Below the pieces are notes generated by a model. It worked only from the letters and a program-made list of their open reading frames with translations, was not told the DNA's origin and did not search any database. A program made the translations under genes and the position numbers. DNA of 38,193 bases, from assembly GCA_964431075.1 (NCBI GenBank), contig CAYSID010000009.1:1-38193 (forward strand), given 5' to 3'. Source of the DNA: CAYHSW01 sp964431075 (GTDB lineage Bacteria; Patescibacteriota; Microgenomatia; JAMCZE01). Position 1 is the first letter of the stretch, and each line of letters starts with the position of its first letter. Positions 1-8,163 of this stretch are shown piece after piece.

Positions 1-684
1 CTTTAATCCTGAAGTATTTTTTATACAATATCCCCCCGCACGTCCCTGCCCCCCGCGTTCTTCAATCGTTTCCCATGCCCCAGTATTTGGATTTCTTACT
101 TGAACCGCCGTATTTCCATTTCCCCCGCATCTTCTCTCCCACTCACCACCAGAAGATGGGGGGTCGCAAGGATTTTTGCACACTTCCCCACAAGCATTTG
201 TTCTCCCGCCGCAAAAATTGGCACAACTGTGATCACAAGGCTTGGGACAATCTTGGGGGCAAGTTATATTTTCGTCCCCATGGCATAGACTGTCGCCACA
301 AGATATTTCCGGATATTTACACTGACAATTTGATTTTGTTCCAACACACGATCCCCCATCCTGGACACAAGTTCCACAATCACCCGCGTCGCAAGGTTCC
401 GATGGAGCCGGAGGCTCGGGATGACCATTGTAACAATGACCGCCGGAGCAATGGTTTCCATCGCCACAATCGCTATGCACACTACACTCAGGAACAACCG
501 GGCCGCTTCCAACTTCGACACAACACATTGATTGGGGATTGCCGGCTGCCATGCAGTCAGGATCGCAATCCACATATTCTGCAGCTATTCCCCTCAATTC
601 CTGAGACTGAAGAGCCGACTTAATGGTGGCGGGAATGAAAATCGTGAGGGCGACAAAAAGACCAAGAGCAACTATATTTTTCAT
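1..684 (-). CDS. Cysteine-rich secreted protein, truncated at the window edge
   Basis: Reading leftward from an ATG at 682-684, a frame stays open for 228 codons to base 1, so the C-terminus lies outside the window. The first ~25 residues (MKNIVALGLFVALTIFIPAT) form a signal peptide or N-terminal anchor. The rest holds about 26 Cys residues with many Gly, Asp and Asn, including a CGDSLCHGDENITCPQDC segment. That segment resembles the Cys/Asp-rich repeats of secreted patescibacterial and archaeal surface proteins. The Cys spacing suggests a disulfide-rich or metal-binding extracellular domain. I do not recognise a named family. It is divergent from the TPR gene at 711, and the two share a 26-bp promoter region. 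The long plus-strand frame opposite it is a shadow. Confidence 0.8.
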   Translation of the reverse strand, partial: MKNIVALGLFVALTIFIPATIKSALQSQELRGIAAEYVDCDPDCMAAGNPQSMCCVEVGSGPVVPECSVHSDCGDGNHCSGGHCYNGHPEPPAPSEPCDAGDCGTCVQDGGSCVGTKSNCQCKYPEISCGDSLCHGDENITCPQDCPKPCDHSCANFCGGRTNACGEVCKNPCDPPSSGGEWERRCGGNGNTAVQVRNPNTGAWETIEERGGQGRAGGYCIKNTSGLK

Positions 685-710
685 GCCATATATAATGTAG
701 AATAACTTTC

Positions 711-1082
711 ATGTTAATGCAAGCATCGTTTATTTTTGTTTTCTTGTTTATTTTGATCCTGAATCTTGTTCCCCAACAAACAACCGCTTTTGATCTGGCC
801 AAACAAAGACAGGATCACAAAATGTTGGCGCAAATATTTTTACAAAATAATGACTATGACTTAGCCAAAAAGGAAGATCCCGGATTAATTACCGACCTGG
901 ATAAAACTGTCGAGGAAATAAAGCGGTGGGAGAAAATTATCAATAAATATCCTAACTACCGGGATGGCTATATCCAACTGGCCATTCTTAACTGGCGGGT
1001 GTTTCGGGAGACGGAGTCTCGGTCTTTTCTGTCCCGGGCTCGGGAGCTTGACCCAAATCACCCTCTGCCGGTGCTTCCGTAA
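711..1082 (+). CDS. Small secreted or anchored TPR-like protein
   Basis: This 123-residue protein has a hydrophobic N-terminus (residues ~3-22, signal peptide or TM anchor). An acidic helical stretch follows, then a tetratricopeptide-like segment near the end (KYPNYRDGYIQLAILNW, then a second helix ending RARELDPNHP). The YPNYRDxYxQLAxLxW and ARELDPNHP elements are typical of TPR repeats, so it probably mediates protein-protein contacts outside the membrane; partners are unknown. A TAGAAT at 698-703 lies 7 nt before the ATG, consistent with a near-leaderless mRNA. Its last 95 nt are antisense to the disordered tail of rplY. The TPR motif continues into the overlap, so the overlap looks genuine. 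Confidence 0.7.
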   Translation: MLMQASFIFVFLFILILNLVPQQTTAFDLAKQRQDHKMLAQIFLQNNDYDLAKKEDPGLITDLDKTVEEIKRWEKIINKYPNYRDGYIQLAILNWRVFRETESRSFLSRARELDPNHPLPVLP

Positions 1083-1659
1083 CCGGCGGTGGAACTTCGG
1101 CCTCCACCACAATCTTGGCAATCTTAGCTACCACCTCGTCTTTTCCGTTTAAGAGTTCTACCCCTTTAATTTGAGTAAAATCAGCCACCACCAGCTGTTG
1201 GTCGACAGCGGAAAGCTGGGATATATCAATCTCCATTTTTTCCGGTAAATCCGTCGGAAGAGCCTCGACCTCCACTTCGTTTAGGGTTTGCAACAAATTT
1301 CCCAGACCGTCGCGAACCGCCGGCGATTCTCCAATTAATTCCACCGGGACTTTGGCTTTGATTTTTTCGGTTAAAGAAACGGCGTGAAACTCCGCATGGA
1401 CAGGCAAGCGGGTTAAGGGATGGGTCTGGAGTTTAGAAATCAGGGTGTGATAAGTTTCCTTGTCAACTTTGAGCTCGACCAGTCCGGTTTCCCCGGCTTT
1501 TTTATAAACGGTCAAAAAATCCTTAATGGGAATCTGCAAAGACAAAGACTTGACGTTTTTACCGAATAAATTGGCGGGAACCATACCATCTTTTCTTAAT
1601 TTCTTGACCTTTTTTCCGGTTATGGTTCGTTTTTCTGCAGTTAGGGTTGTTTTTTCCAT
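988..1659 (-). CDS. rplY: Large-subunit ribosomal protein bL25, CTC type
   Basis: This 223-residue bL25 protein of the long general stress CTC family binds 5S rRNA in the 50S subunit. The N-terminal beta-barrel (residues ~1-92, MEKTTLTAEKRTITGKKVKKLRKDG onward) is followed by the C-terminal TL5-type domain (residues ~95-185). It ends in an acidic, Pro/Thr/Glu-rich tail (about residues 190-223). The start overlaps the end of the DUF4012 gene by 19 nt. The tail-coding part overlaps the convergent TPR gene by 95 nt, which is tolerable because such tails are poorly conserved. The bL25 assignment is secure. Confidence 0.93.
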   Translation of the reverse strand: MEKTTLTAEKRTITGKKVKKLRKDGMVPANLFGKNVKSLSLQIPIKDFLTVYKKAGETGLVELKVDKETYHTLISKLQTHPLTRLPVHAEFHAVSLTEKIKAKVPVELIGESPAVRDGLGNLLQTLNEVEVEALPTDLPEKMEIDISQLSAVDQQLVVADFTQIKGVELLNGKDEVVAKIAKIVVEAEVPPPVTEAPAEGDLGQAPEPGTEKTETPSPETPAS

Positions 1660-3773
1660 ATTAAATCAAAACTTCGATCCGTTAACAGATCCCCATTATA
1701 CCGAAAGTCGCCGCCATTAGCAAGCTTCAAGAAAGCCGGAACATTATAAACTACCAGAAGTTTGTCTTTGTCCGTTCCGGCCTGTTTTCGGATAAATATT
1801 TTATGGGGAATCTCCTCTTTAGCTAGATCGACTCCGGGCAATTCATAAACAATTTTTACCGCCTTATGACTGTTCGGAGGAACATTAATTAACAGACCGT
1901 AATTAACTCTCCCCGAGTCGGTTGCTTTGTAAACCAAAAATTCCTCCGGTTTAATCTTTTTTAAAACCTGCTCTGTCAGTACGGCACTGACAGTGGCTTT
2001 TCTGCCATCGGCCTGGCTGACCTCCTGTAAAACCGCCTGCGGCGGAATAAAAAATCTTAGATAATTTTTATACTCTCCTCCCGGCCAGGCATTATTCGGA
2101 GATCTATTCTGATAATTAACCGTGGCAGTGGTGATTAAACCGCCGGTTTTGTCCATATCGGAGACAAGGGAAATATCCCGGGTAACAAAATAATTTGATT
2201 TATTGGCGCCAAAATTTGCCTCGGCCAGACCAAAGTAATTATCCCCGGAAAAATTTAACTCTCCCGCCCAACCTTGTCTCGCTACCGCCTCCTGGGCCAG
2301 CGAATCATTCAGATAGATCTGTAAATGCCGTTCCTCTAGCGACTCTAAAAGAGCGGTTATCAGCTTTGGGGAATTTAACCGACCCAAAAGTTCCTGCCCG
2401 ACGGCTGTTAAAAAATCTTTTTTTTTCGTTGAGCCGGGGAAAAAATTGATCTCGACCTGATATTCGGCTTTATCAAAAAAGTTTTCCGCCGTCACTTTTT
2501 CCCCAAAATCAGGGACTTCCAGTTCGCCGGTTATTTGCAGAATTTTTTGAATCAAAAATAGGTCAATTCCCACCACTCCGTCAACTTTTTGCCCGGTAGA
2601 TTTTTCTAAAAACCACGCCGCGCGGCGGGCGGAAAGGGGAAAGTCGGCGGAAAAGTTGGCATCTCGTAAAAACCAATCCGGTTGGCCCAAAAAATGCAGT
2701 ATCTCGTCGGGCGGAGTAACTTTTCCCAACAACTGACCGTCGGCGGTGTAAACATCGTTTATTTGGTAATTCAAAAACCGGCCGTTTTCAAAGTTAATCA
2801 GGGCATACGCCCCGATAAACCCGCCGGCAGGGCGAAGCTCGGCATTATTTTGAAGTAAGACCAGATAGGTCTTTTTCCCCGCAACGCCTAATAAGTCCGG
2901 CAGTTGCACTACTGTATCTCTAGCCAAGGTTATCAGTTTTCGCGCCGGAAGCAAATACTTTTCATATTGTCCAAAAATCTTCGGTCTTTGTGCCTCAATA
3001 AACCCAAGATTTTCTAAAGCCGATTCGAGGTTTTGTCGCGCCGCTTTCGGGTTGGTAAGATAAGACTTGTTTTCCACGACCGCCAGAAGTTGCTCTCCCG
3101 CCTCGGCCCCCCGGACCGCGACCGACAAAAAATTATCCATATCGTTTCCGGGAAAAATCGGGGCTAGCCGGCGCCAGATTTGCCGGGTTTCTTCAAACCC
3201 CGCCCGGGCGAAATGCAACGAAGAAGCCGCTTTTCCATACTCCCCGATCGTTGCTAAATCAAGCGCTGTCCGGGCAGACTGGACGGCAAAAAAACCTTTA
3301 GTCAAAAAAGTTGCTAGGGGTAAAATTAAAAAAATAAAAATTATTAGTAACGAGGTAAGAAAAGCGATTTTTTTGATGGGTCGGGTTGGTCGAATTGGAC
3401 TAATTTGACTGATTGGACTAATTTGACTGATTTGTTTGGAGATTTCCGGCACCCCAACGGTAATCTCTGCCGGTGGTTCGGCCCCGAACATGGCTTTAGT
3501 CAGCTCATAGACGGCGTCACCAACCAGGGCTCCGGGCCGTTCTTCAATTTTGACCAGAAGATAACGGACGTTCTGACTTTTAGCTTTTTCGCGAAGTTCG
3601 AGGTCATGAGAAAAATCAAAAACATAGGCCGGCGTTTCTTCCCATGATTTTATGACCCGCAGGTTTTGAAATGCCAGATTTTCCGAAAGGAGGCCGGCAA
3701 GGGAAGAAGGGGCGCCAATAATTAAGGCCGCAGGCAAATCCGAGATTTTTTCCAGTTTGGGCAGATTATCCAT
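1641..3773 (-). CDS. DUF4012 membrane-anchored protein
   Basis: This 710-residue protein has a cytoplasmic N-terminal region (1-110) resembling part of a Rossmann-like fold. A repeat-rich linker (115-131) and one transmembrane helix (~134-158) follow. The large extracytoplasmic C-terminal region contains the DUF4012 core, recognisable by LLQNNAELRPAGGFIGAYA near residues 305-325. DUF4012 proteins are common in Patescibacteria and some Gram-positives, are often encoded near polysaccharide genes and have no established biochemical role. Here it sits downstream of an RNase H, a flippase and an O-antigen-ligase-like gene, so an envelope role is plausible but inferred. The linker is encoded by six tandem 9-nt units. 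It overlaps rnhA by 8 nt and rplY by 19 nt. Confidence 0.85.
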   Translation of the reverse strand: MDNLPKLEKISDLPAALIIGAPSSLAGLLSENLAFQNLRVIKSWEETPAYVFDFSHDLELREKAKSQNVRYLLVKIEERPGALVGDAVYELTKAMFGAEPPAEITVGVPEISKQISQISPISQISPIRPTRPIKKIAFLTSLLIIFIFLILPLATFLTKGFFAVQSARTALDLATIGEYGKAASSLHFARAGFEETRQIWRRLAPIFPGNDMDNFLSVAVRGAEAGEQLLAVVENKSYLTNPKAARQNLESALENLGFIEAQRPKIFGQYEKYLLPARKLITLARDTVVQLPDLLGVAGKKTYLVLLQNNAELRPAGGFIGAYALINFENGRFLNYQINDVYTADGQLLGKVTPPDEILHFLGQPDWFLRDANFSADFPLSARRAAWFLEKSTGQKVDGVVGIDLFLIQKILQITGELEVPDFGEKVTAENFFDKAEYQVEINFFPGSTKKKDFLTAVGQELLGRLNSPKLITALLESLEERHLQIYLNDSLAQEAVARQGWAGELNFSGDNYFGLAEANFGANKSNYFVTRDISLVSDMDKTGGLITTATVNYQNRSPNNAWPGGEYKNYLRFFIPPQAVLQEVSQADGRKATVSAVLTEQVLKKIKPEEFLVYKATDSGRVNYGLLINVPPNSHKAVKIVYELPGVDLAKEEIPHKIFIRKQAGTDKDKLLVVYNVPAFLKLANGGDFRYNGDLLTDRSFDLIWKKQP
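3378..3431. repeat. Tandem 9-nt array inside the DUF4012 gene
   Basis: Six 9-nt units on the plus strand, including TGGACTAAT twice and TTGACTGAT twice. On the minus strand they encode a run of Ile-Ser-Gln and Ile-Ser-Pro triplets just before the transmembrane helix. The unit equals three codons, so copy-number change would keep the frame. Confidence 0.9.
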
Positions 3774-4164
3774 TTTCGTCCAAAATTTTATTTACTAAGG
3801 CATCCGCTTCCGTATTTTGCTCCCTTGGCACGTGGTTCCACGAAACATTTAAATTCCCCGTTGATGCCTTTATTTTTGTGTTTAAAACTTTCAGGTCTTG
3901 ATCTTTAATCTTCCACAACCCTTTCAGTTGATTAACAACCAATAAGGAGTCAAGATAATAATCAACCCTTTCCAAGCCGCTTAAGCCGCTTAGACAACTT
4001 AAGGAACTCAACACTCCCTGATACTCCGCCTCATTATTCGTCGCCACCCCAAGATATTTACCGCGTTTTTCCCGCAAAATCCCCTCGCTGTAAATCACAA
4101 AGGCGCAGGCCGCCGGACCGGGGTTGCCTCTTGAACCGCCGTCAGTGTAAATCTTTAAGTTCAT
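3766..4164 (-). CDS. rnhA: Ribonuclease HI family protein
   Basis: This 132-residue RNase H-fold protein should hydrolyse the RNA strand of RNA-DNA hybrids. The first strand carries YTDGGSRGNPGP (D8). TNNEAEY supplies the Glu at 47, YYLDS supplies D72 and EQNTEADALVN supplies D121, so the DEDD catalytic set is complete. The length suits the short archaeal/Patescibacteria RNase HI type without an N-terminal hybrid-binding domain. The ATG at 4164 lies inside the flippase gene (23-nt overlap), which suggests coupling. The stretch LSSLSCLSGLSGLE before the third catalytic strand is encoded by tandem 9-nt units and looks like an expanded loop. Confidence 0.9.
   Translation of the reverse strand: MNLKIYTDGGSRGNPGPAACAFVIYSEGILREKRGKYLGVATNNEAEYQGVLSSLSCLSGLSGLERVDYYLDSLLVVNQLKGLWKIKDQDLKVLNTKIKASTGNLNVSWNHVPREQNTEADALVNKILDENG
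3974..4009. repeat. Tandem 9-nt array inside rnhA
   Basis: Four 9-nt units on the plus strand (AAGCCGCTT twice, AGACAACTT, AAGGAACTC). They encode the LSCLSGLSG stretch between conserved RNase H elements, in frame. Confidence 0.85.
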
Positions 4165-5380
4165 GCCTGATTAAAACGTAACTTATGATAACAATTAAAC
4201 CTTCGGTTAAAAAGGTGGTAAACGCGGCGGCGTTGTAGGAATATATTGGAATTAACCACAAATTCAAAATAATGTTAACCGCCAGAGCGATAACCGCAAC
4301 CCCAAATGACCACCACTGCTTCCCCATGGCAATCAAGGTAAAACCACCAAGATGGTTGAAGTAGGAAACAATCAGGGCCAAGGATAAAATCCGCAGCGGT
4401 TCAACTGACGCGGCAAATTCTTCTCCGCCGATTATCTTTATGCCCAACGGGGCAAAAATAAAATTACCCCCGGCTACCCCTAATCCCATCACTAATAAAA
4501 CCAAAAAGCTGCGCTGAAAAACTTTTTTTAACTCAGCTCGGTTCTTTACTGCCAGATTGGATATAACCGGTAAAACAGAGTTGGCAAAATAAGCCGCCCC
4601 GAGAACCAATATGTCAAATATTTTGTAAGCCGCTCCGTAAATCGCCACGGCGGCACTGCCGTGGTAATAATTAAGTATCAACGTATCGATCCGATTGTAG
4701 ACAGTAAATAAGACCATCAAAGCTCCCATCGGAAAGGACTCAATCAGCAGGTATTTAGAGTTTAAAGTAATAAGTTTCAAATTTAATGGCAAAAGCCTGT
4801 ATGCCAACCCCCCGGCAATCAAGGCGGCGACTAAGTGACCCACATTAAACGCCCATAAAATTTCCGTCAACCCGGCGTTGAGGCCGACCAGCATGACGAT
4901 AAAAATTAAGGCGGTAAGGTTGGCCGCCACTTCCGAAACAGCCCAGTTTTCCATTTTTAATTTAATGTTAAAAACGATCTGGAACGAAGTTTTTAAGGAA
5001 ATGGCCAGCAGGTATATCGAGGCGATGGCCACCCATAGTCTGACATCCTGGTTATAACCGGTAATGTTAACCGCCACGATGGATAAAATCGCCGCCGCCG
5101 CCGCCAAAAACATTCTGATAACCAAGACATTACCGATAAGGCTACCGGCTTCCCCAAGATTTTTACTCGCCTCCCGGACAGTAATTAGGTTTAGGCCCCA
5201 ATCGCCAATTACCCCGAATAAAGACACAAAAACCAAAACAAAGGTATACTGACCGTAACCCTCAAGACCCAGATAACGGGTTAAAATAACGGTAATAACC
5301 AATCCCAGACCGGCGGAAATTATTTTACCAATAATTTGGGCGAGGGTATTTTTAGCGATGGAACGGGCAATTTTTGGCAC
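4142..5380 (-). CDS. Wzx-type polysaccharide/lipid flippase
   Basis: This 412-residue integral membrane protein has 12 or more hydrophobic segments. It begins SIAKNTLAQIIGKIISAGLG with LTRYLGLEGYGQYTF, the hallmark start of Wzx/RfbX-type flippases in the MATE-like MOP superfamily. Such proteins flip undecaprenyl-linked saccharides across the cytoplasmic membrane. It uses a GTG start at 5380 (GTG CCA AAA), placing SIAKN at residue 7. It overlaps the upstream ligase gene by 61 nt and rnhA by 23 nt. With the ligase it forms a minimal surface-polysaccharide export pair, but no glycosyltransferases are nearby. Confidence 0.87.
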   Translation of the reverse strand: MPKIARSIAKNTLAQIIGKIISAGLGLVITVILTRYLGLEGYGQYTFVLVFVSLFGVIGDWGLNLITVREASKNLGEAGSLIGNVLVIRMFLAAAAAILSIVAVNITGYNQDVRLWVAIASIYLLAISLKTSFQIVFNIKLKMENWAVSEVAANLTALIFIVMLVGLNAGLTEILWAFNVGHLVAALIAGGLAYRLLPLNLKLITLNSKYLLIESFPMGALMVLFTVYNRIDTLILNYYHGSAAVAIYGAAYKIFDILVLGAAYFANSVLPVISNLAVKNRAELKKVFQRSFLVLLVMGLGVAGGNFIFAPLGIKIIGGEEFAASVEPLRILSLALIVSYFNHLGGFTLIAMGKQWWSFGVAVIALAVNIILNLWLIPIYSYNAAAFTTFLTEGLIVIISYVLIRHELKDLH

Positions 5381-6522
5381 GACAAAATTATACCAAGAAC
5401 CAAACTTAATAGTAACTGTCCCTGCTGAACAGTTAAAAAATAATGATCAAAAAAACCCAAGAACAAAACAGCTAGGGCATAGGGGCCCGGGGATAGTTTC
5501 CGCATTAAAAAATAAATAACAATCAGGAGACCGAAAATTCCTGTCTCAGATAAAATTAACAAATAAATATTGTGGACCGGTTGAAGAAAAGCCAACGGTT
5601 GGGAGTTAAAAAACAAATCCTTTGAGTAGCTCTGCAATGCTAGGATATTGGTCCCTAAGCCGGTGCCGAAAATAAAATTTTTGCCGATAATATCAATGGT
5701 TGCTAGGTTTAAACTTTCCCGTATCGAAAGAGATGGCTCGTTAACCGATAAAAAAATTGCCGCCGAAACGAAAAGCAAAAATAGGCCTATAAGCTTCGCA
5801 GAAACTTTGGGGAGAAAGTTTTGAGTAAAAAACAGCGCGAACGCAAGCCCCGGAAGACGTGAAATTGTTAAGAGCATACCAAAGCCACAAACGACCCCCG
5901 TCGCTAAATTCCTGGCTAGCAAATAATATATTAATAAAAATCCGGCCAAAATATTGGGGTGAGGCAACGTCCCATAGGGTCTCAATAACTGCTCTCCCCA
6001 ATAGTTGCCAATTGCTATTCCGGGGGTCGCGGCATTGAAACTTCTTTCCCCTAAAAAGTAAAGGATGTTTCCCGGTGATTTTTGATTTATAAACTGGGCT
6101 AAGGCCAATAAGGTTTGAAAAATCATGGTAAACAAAATTATCTTTTTAAAATCTGGCCACCAATCGGTTTTAAAATTATTCTTAATCCAGACTGTTAAGA
6201 GAAAAAGTTCAAAAAATTTTAACCACTTATAAACGGACAATATTGGGGAGATAGAAAAATAGATATTTATTAATATCCCCAGCGTCACTGCGAGCGACCA
6301 TGGGCAACGAAGCAATCTTTTAAGACCCTTGAGAAAATTGCTTGGTCGTTGCTCTCCTCGCAATGACAATAAAAGCATCACTAAAACAATTACATCAGTA
6401 AAATAAATTGTGGGGGCAAAATAGTCGATACGAATGCCGTTAATGAAGGCCCAGTCGGGCCAGAGATGGAGGCCGAGTTGAGTGGGAAGAAAGAAGACAA
6501 AGACTAAAAATAAAGACTTCAC
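5320..6522 (-). CDS. O-antigen ligase/polymerase-like membrane protein
   Basis: This 400-residue polytopic membrane protein has about 10-12 helices and the Wzy_C/WaaL-like region: a long extracytoplasmic loop with RPYGTLPHPNILAGF, later a GTGLGTN element and QPVHNIYLLILSETG. These are typical of O-antigen ligase superfamily proteins, which transfer or polymerise lipid-linked glycans. The GTG start at 6522 overlaps the TGA stop of jag as GTGA, which supports this start and suggests translational coupling. Residues ~52-80, between the first and second hydrophobic segments, are encoded by an 84-nt imperfect palindrome that looks like an inserted element kept in frame. The 61-nt overlap with the flippase gene supports a shared function. 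Confidence 0.83.
   Translation of the reverse strand: MKSLFLVFVFFLPTQLGLHLWPDWAFINGIRIDYFAPTIYFTDVIVLVMLLLSLRGEQRPSNFLKGLKRLLRCPWSLAVTLGILINIYFSISPILSVYKWLKFFELFLLTVWIKNNFKTDWWPDFKKIILFTMIFQTLLALAQFINQKSPGNILYFLGERSFNAATPGIAIGNYWGEQLLRPYGTLPHPNILAGFLLIYYLLARNLATGVVCGFGMLLTISRLPGLAFALFFTQNFLPKVSAKLIGLFLLFVSAAIFLSVNEPSLSIRESLNLATIDIIGKNFIFGTGLGTNILALQSYSKDLFFNSQPLAFLQPVHNIYLLILSETGIFGLLIVIYFLMRKLSPGPYALAVLFLGFFDHYFLTVQQGQLLLSLVLGIILSCQKLPVPSLKIPSPKLLVK
6284..6367. repeat. 84-nt palindromic element inserted in frame in the ligase gene
   Basis: On the minus strand it runs from GTCATTGCGAGGAG through CAAGCAAT, a ~20-nt loop, and ATTGCTTCGTTGCC to CGCTCGCAGTGAC. The two arms (about 31 and 33 nt) are imperfect reverse complements, beginning GTCATTGCGAG and GTCACTGCGAG and both ending AAGCAAT. 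The length is 28 codons, so the host reading frame is intact. It resembles a palindromic repeat that I recall recurring in unrelated bacterial genomes; this could not be searched here. No second copy was seen in the window. Confidence 0.8.
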
Positions 6523-6965
6523 ACCGGTTTTATGACAATATGCCTCATCGAGCCCTCGCCGTCCGACACCGTTTCAACATCGGATCGGCCGGTAAGCGCC
6601 ATATGCACGGCCCGGCGTTCAAAAGGCGACATTGGCGCCAAGGCGATCGGGACTTTCTGTGAAGCGACACGGTCGGCATAATCATTGGCCATGACCGCCA
6701 GAGATTCCATTTTTTTGGCCCGGTAATCCCCGACCTCCACGATAACCTTAACCCACTCTCCCAACCGCCGATAAACCATCAGTCCCACAATCAGTTGTAA
6801 GGAAGATAAGGTTTCGCCGTGATACCCGATTAACAAACCGGACTCTTCGGTTTCAAGGTTAATCTGAAAGACTCCCTCCTGCTCCAGGACTACTACCGTC
6901 GCCGAAATCTGCAAAGTGTTTAAAAGCTTTTCGGTGACTTCTTTAATTACTTGCGTTTTGTCCAT
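6519..6965 (-). CDS. jag: Jag/KhpB RNA-binding protein (KH + R3H)
   Basis: This 148-residue protein has a KH domain with the loop LLIGYHGETL (residues ~43-52). A C-terminal R3H domain follows, with ERRAVHMAL and the DVETVSDGEGSMRHIVI end. It lacks the N-terminal Jag_N domain seen in Bacillus-type Jag. KhpB binds RNA with KhpA and affects envelope growth and division in Firmicutes; the role in Patescibacteria is unproven. It starts 23 nt inside the end of yidC, the conserved yidC-jag pairing. Its TGA overlaps the GTG of the next gene. Confidence 0.92.
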   Translation of the reverse strand: MDKTQVIKEVTEKLLNTLQISATVVVLEQEGVFQINLETEESGLLIGYHGETLSSLQLIVGLMVYRRLGEWVKVIVEVGDYRAKKMESLAVMANDYADRVASQKVPIALAPMSPFERRAVHMALTGRSDVETVSDGEGSMRHIVIKPV

Positions 6966-7701
6966 ACTTTTTTAATTTTATCACGTATTCTTCAAGTTGG
7001 CCAAGTCCAGAAATTTTGTATTGCTGATAAATAGCCAAGACCGAAGAGACGGACCAGTAGAGAGCTAAGCCCGACGGCCACTGGGTTCCGAACCACAAAA
7101 ACATTAAGGGAAACATCCAGATCATGGAGCTTTGGGCCGAAGCAAATTCCGTGGCAAAATCCTCTTTCCTGTTCTCATCTTTTTTGACTATTCCCTGTTC
7201 CTTACTCACTGCCCCTTGCGCAGGCATCATCATTTTAGACTGAAGAAACTGGGTTGCCGCTGCAATAACAACTAACACTCCCGGCAAGGCAAAATTAATC
7301 CCCTCAATTTGAAAAACGTCCGGCTTAGCCATATTCCAAATTAAAAAACCGGTATTGTAATTGCCGGCCAAAATACTGTTTAAGGCGTTAAATAAACCGA
7401 TTAAGACCACAAGTTGAACAATGGTCGGGAGACAGCCGGCGGCCGGATTAAAACCGTGTTCTTTGTATAGCTCCATCTGCGCCCGGGCAAAAGCCTGCTG
7501 ATCTTTACCGTGTTTTTCTTTGAGGGCAGATATGTGAGGTTGCAACTCCCCCATTTTTTTAGAATAGGTCAGTTGTTGTTTAATAAACGGATAAAAAACC
7601 ACCCGGGACAAAACGGCAATTTCAATAATTGAAATCCCCAGATTCTGCATTCCGATGGTGTTGTATATTAACAAAACCGCTTGTAAAAATATGTCACCCA
7701 T
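6943..7701 (-). CDS. yidC: YidC/Oxa1 membrane protein insertase
   Basis: This 252-residue insertase has five hydrophobic segments and no large periplasmic domain. It inserts and folds membrane proteins with or without SecYEG. The first segment region reads EIAVLSRVVFYPFIKQQ, giving the conserved Arg of the hydrophilic groove. A cytoplasmic hairpin with the KKMGELQPHISALKEKHG pattern follows, then GCLPTIVQLVVLIGLFNAL and a C-terminal LMFLWFGTQWPSGLALYW segment. The loop after the QFLQSKMMMP segment contains a heptamer-array-encoded stretch (about residues 163-172). It belongs to the rpmH-rnpA-yidC-jag cluster. A GGAGGGGG sequence upstream lies about 25 nt from the ATG, too far to serve as its ribosome-binding site. 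Confidence 0.95.
   Translation of the reverse strand: MGDIFLQAVLLIYNTIGMQNLGISIIEIAVLSRVVFYPFIKQQLTYSKKMGELQPHISALKEKHGKDQQAFARAQMELYKEHGFNPAAGCLPTIVQLVVLIGLFNALNSILAGNYNTGFLIWNMAKPDVFQIEGINFALPGVLVVIAAATQFLQSKMMMPAQGAVSKEQGIVKKDENRKEDFATEFASAQSSMIWMFPLMFLWFGTQWPSGLALYWSVSSVLAIYQQYKISGLGQLEEYVIKLKKYGQNASN
7186..7213. repeat. Tandem heptamer array inside yidC
   Basis: Four 7-nt units on the plus strand: GACTATT, CCCTGTT, CCTTACT, CACTGCC. They match the array at 30511-30538 in lepA at 23 of 28 positions in the same register. They encode part of a loop of YidC in frame. Confidence 0.85.
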
Positions 7702-7742
7702 AACAACTTAAGATTCTAACAATCCCCCTCCTTAACCCGGCG

Positions 7743-7769
7743 ATTGTACCATACTTTTTTATTTGTGAA
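7743..7769 (-). promoter_or_regulatory. Possible yidC promoter and spacer structure
   Basis: On the minus strand TTCACA (7764-7769) and TACAAT (7743-7748) are 15 nt apart, upstream of yidC. The 143-nt spacer also holds a CAAAAAC/GTTTTTG inverted repeat at 7817-7837 and a CCGGC/GCCGG hairpin just beyond it. Both lie downstream of rnpA and could form a weak terminator. The spacing is suboptimal, so this is tentative. Confidence 0.35.
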
Positions 7770-7844
7770 ACAGTGTAAACACTACAGGTGGGGCTATACC
7801 GGCACTGGCCGGGAATCAAAAACCACAGATGTTTTTGGTATATC

Positions 7845-8162
7845 TTAATTAACAACAAGATTATTGATTTCATCTTTCACCGCCATTCCGGCCACCTTCA
7901 AAATCTCTTTTTTAGTAATAAAAATATAATCATTGGCTGGTAGTTTTAAAGAAGTAATTGCCGTCGCAATTTTTCTTTTAATTTTATGCCGGGTAAACGA
8001 TAATTTAAAATTTTTCTTGCCCACTATAATTGCAAAGCGGGGGTAGCCATAATTATTTTTGGCAAAAATAACATTGAACAGGGGGGTTGCAATAAATTTT
8101 CCCTCCTTTTGTACCTTCAAAAACTCCTTTTTAAGAGGAATCAAATACTTTCTCGCAATCAT
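7845..8162 (-). CDS. rnpA: Ribonuclease P protein component
   Basis: This 105-residue RnpA is the protein cofactor of RNase P and helps process the 5' end of pre-tRNA. The RNR region is present as SFTRHKIKRKIATAI, where the second Arg and KIKR are kept but the usual RNRIKR is changed to RHKIKR. FAIIVGKKNF corresponds to the conserved central strand and NDYIFITKKE to the last strand. The ATG begins one nucleotide after the rpmH stop, so the pair is surely cotranscribed. It is slightly shorter than the ~115-120 residues of model bacteria. Confidence 0.92.
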   Translation of the reverse strand: MIARKYLIPLKKEFLKVQKEGKFIATPLFNVIFAKNNYGYPRFAIIVGKKNFKLSFTRHKIKRKIATAITSLKLPANDYIFITKKEILKVAGMAVKDEINNLVVN

Positions 8163-8163
8163 T

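Noticed and set aside
75..623. A 182-codon plus-strand open frame
   Set aside because: It lies opposite the Cys-rich minus-strand gene. It has no domain pattern and its composition (His/Arg/Pro) is what an antisense of Cys/Gly-rich codons gives.
7716..7740. GGAGGGGG upstream of yidC as its ribosome-binding site or as the start of a hidden gene
   Set aside because: It is about 25 nt from the ATG, and the only start near it (a TTG) opens a four-codon frame.
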